6,073 nt of DNA from Clostridia bacterium (GTDB taxonomy: Bacteria > Bacillota_A > Clostridia > Oscillospirales > CAG-272). The stretch covers positions 1 through 6,073 of the forward strand of contig JAFTUD010000054.1 of the NCBI GenBank assembly GCA_017466455.1, written 5' to 3'. How positions within the stretch are numbered: the stretch's first letter is position 1; each line of letters opens with the position of its first letter. The notes under the pieces were generated by a model, which had not been told where the DNA came from, ran no database searches, and saw only the letters and a list, made by a program, of their open reading frames with translations. Below, one piece after another: positions 5,538 to 6,073 of the stretch. The position numbers were made by a program, and so were the translations under genes.

Positions 5538-5554
5538 GAAAGGAGAAACAGAGA

Positions 5555-5872
5555 ATGGAAAGAAATTCAAGAGGTCATGAAAATGACTATCAACAATTCT
5601 CAAATTTTTTAAGAGGCAGAAGAAGCGACGCCACAACGCCCTGCAATAGCTCGCCGTCACCCGTAGCTCCGAAGCCAAACTGTCAAAATAACAGCTACAC
5701 CACCCGCCCTGTTGCAATGGTTTATCCCGTAATGCAGGAGTGGAAAAGCATCTACGACCCCGAAATTGCCCTGATCAACGGAACAATCTTTGAGGAGCTT
5801 AATAAGCCCTTCTATATGTCGGGATGCTCTCAAAACGGAGGATGTCGCGGAAAGGGAGGCGCACAATGGTAA
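5555..5872 (+). CDS. cotJA: Spore coat associated protein CotJA
   Basis: A 105-residue protein whose middle (residues 51-88) fits the CotJA family: RPVAMVYPVMQEW (51-63), YDPE (67-70), then GTIFEELNKPF (76-86). The family pattern, from memory, is R-P-L-A-M-A-Y-V-P-x-Q followed by G-T-I-F-P-E-L-x-x-P-F. CotJA works with CotJB and the manganese-catalase-like CotJC in the inner spore coat, made in the mother cell during sporulation. The start is fixed by AAAGGAG nine nt upstream. It is longer than B. subtilis CotJA (about 82 residues), with a hydrophilic N-terminal extension of about 45 residues rich in Asn, Ser and Pro, and a Cys/Gly-rich tail (SGCSQNGGC at 89-97). It has four Cys (30, 43, 91, 97), which could allow cross-linking in the coat; that is inference. 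It overlaps cotJB by seven nt, which implies coupled translation. Confidence 0.9.
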   Translation: MERNSRGHENDYQQFSNFLRGRRSDATTPCNSSPSPVAPKPNCQNNSYTTRPVAMVYPVMQEWKSIYDPEIALINGTIFEELNKPFYMSGCSQNGGCRGKGGAQW

Positions 5873-6073
5873 ATAACAACGCAAACCGCGCACGCCTTAT
5901 GCGCCAGCTCCAGATGTATTCCTTCGCAGTCTATGATGCACGCCTGTATCTTGACTCTCACCCACAATCAAAATCCGCCCTTGAATTCTATAACAAGTAT
6001 AAAAGGCTTGAGCAAAATGCTATGGCGGAGTATGAGGCACGCTACGGAAAAATTGCCCTTGACGGACAAGAAG
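5866..6073 (+). CDS. cotJB: Spore coat protein CotJB, 3'-truncated by the window end
   Basis: The first 69 codons are visible and open to the last base. The ATG at 5866 overlaps the end of cotJA (ATGGTAA, seven nt) and has a strong AAAGGGAGG site (5851-5859) six nt upstream, inside cotJA. Family traits seen: an N-terminal helix-forming stretch (RLMRQLQMYSFAVYDA, 10-25), the LYLDSHP motif (27-33), and the C-terminal YEARYG (56-61), which matches the usual Y-E-x-x-Y-G-P-L end although Lys-Ile replaces Pro-Leu. The protein is usually about 80-90 residues, so little is missing. CotJB is a small coat component needed with CotJA and CotJC, whose gene would be expected just beyond the window. Confidence 0.9.
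   Translation, partial: MVNNNANRARLMRQLQMYSFAVYDARLYLDSHPQSKSALEFYNKYKRLEQNAMAEYEARYGKIALDGQE

Noticed and set aside
5318..5580. Two overlapping + strand open frames before cotJA
   Set aside because: Both pass through the repeat region and the terminator at 5467-5492, and they end at or past the cotJA start. No family match.
1..6073. A new defence or mobile system across the window
   Set aside because: No nuclease, helicase, transposase, recombinase or toxin-antitoxin gene is seen. The genes are a glycolytic enzyme, two lipoproteins, a DNA-uptake channel and spore coat proteins in separate transcription units.

Overview
The window most likely comes from a spore-forming, anaerobic-type Firmicute of class Clostridia. 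Three things suggest this: the cotJA-cotJB spore-coat operon at the right end, Gram-positive style AAGGAG ribosome binding sites, and a clostridial-type GAPDH at the left end. Ruminococcaceae or Lachnospiraceae relatives are my guess only. All supported genes lie on the + strand.

Layout. Positions 1-1005 hold the glycolytic gene gap, which lacks only its first few codons and ends at a strong UUCG-loop terminator (1022-1052). A 245-nt gap follows, with two further inverted repeats and a likely promoter. Two tandem lipoprotein genes of unrecognised function come next (1251-1841 and 1940-2623). They share an almost identical ribosome-binding-site plus signal-peptide cassette. Each is followed by a related GC-rich 31-nt element, and the pair ends at a clear terminator (2700-2732). 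comEC follows (2812-5061, start moved to an ATG at 2812). It encodes a DNA-uptake channel whose C-terminal metallo-beta-lactamase-like domain appears to have lost its metal-binding motifs.

The 493 nt between comEC and the next gene contain no believable gene. Positions 5068-5459 are a patchwork of degenerate repeats: a diverged duplicated unit of 110-130 nt, a third partial copy, and a heptanucleotide array of the form A(T/C)TCCG(A/C). A terminator stands at 5467-5492. The last genes are cotJA (5555-5872) and the overlapping, 3'-truncated cotJB (5866-6073), which start a spore-coat operon normally completed by cotJC.

The genes form four separate transcription units: glycolysis, an envelope lipoprotein pair, DNA uptake, and the spore coat. 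There is no sign that they form one pathway. I found no convincing new multi-gene system. The observations most worth following are the degenerate nuclease-like domain of ComEC, the duplicated lipoprotein cassettes, and the repeat patchwork after comEC.
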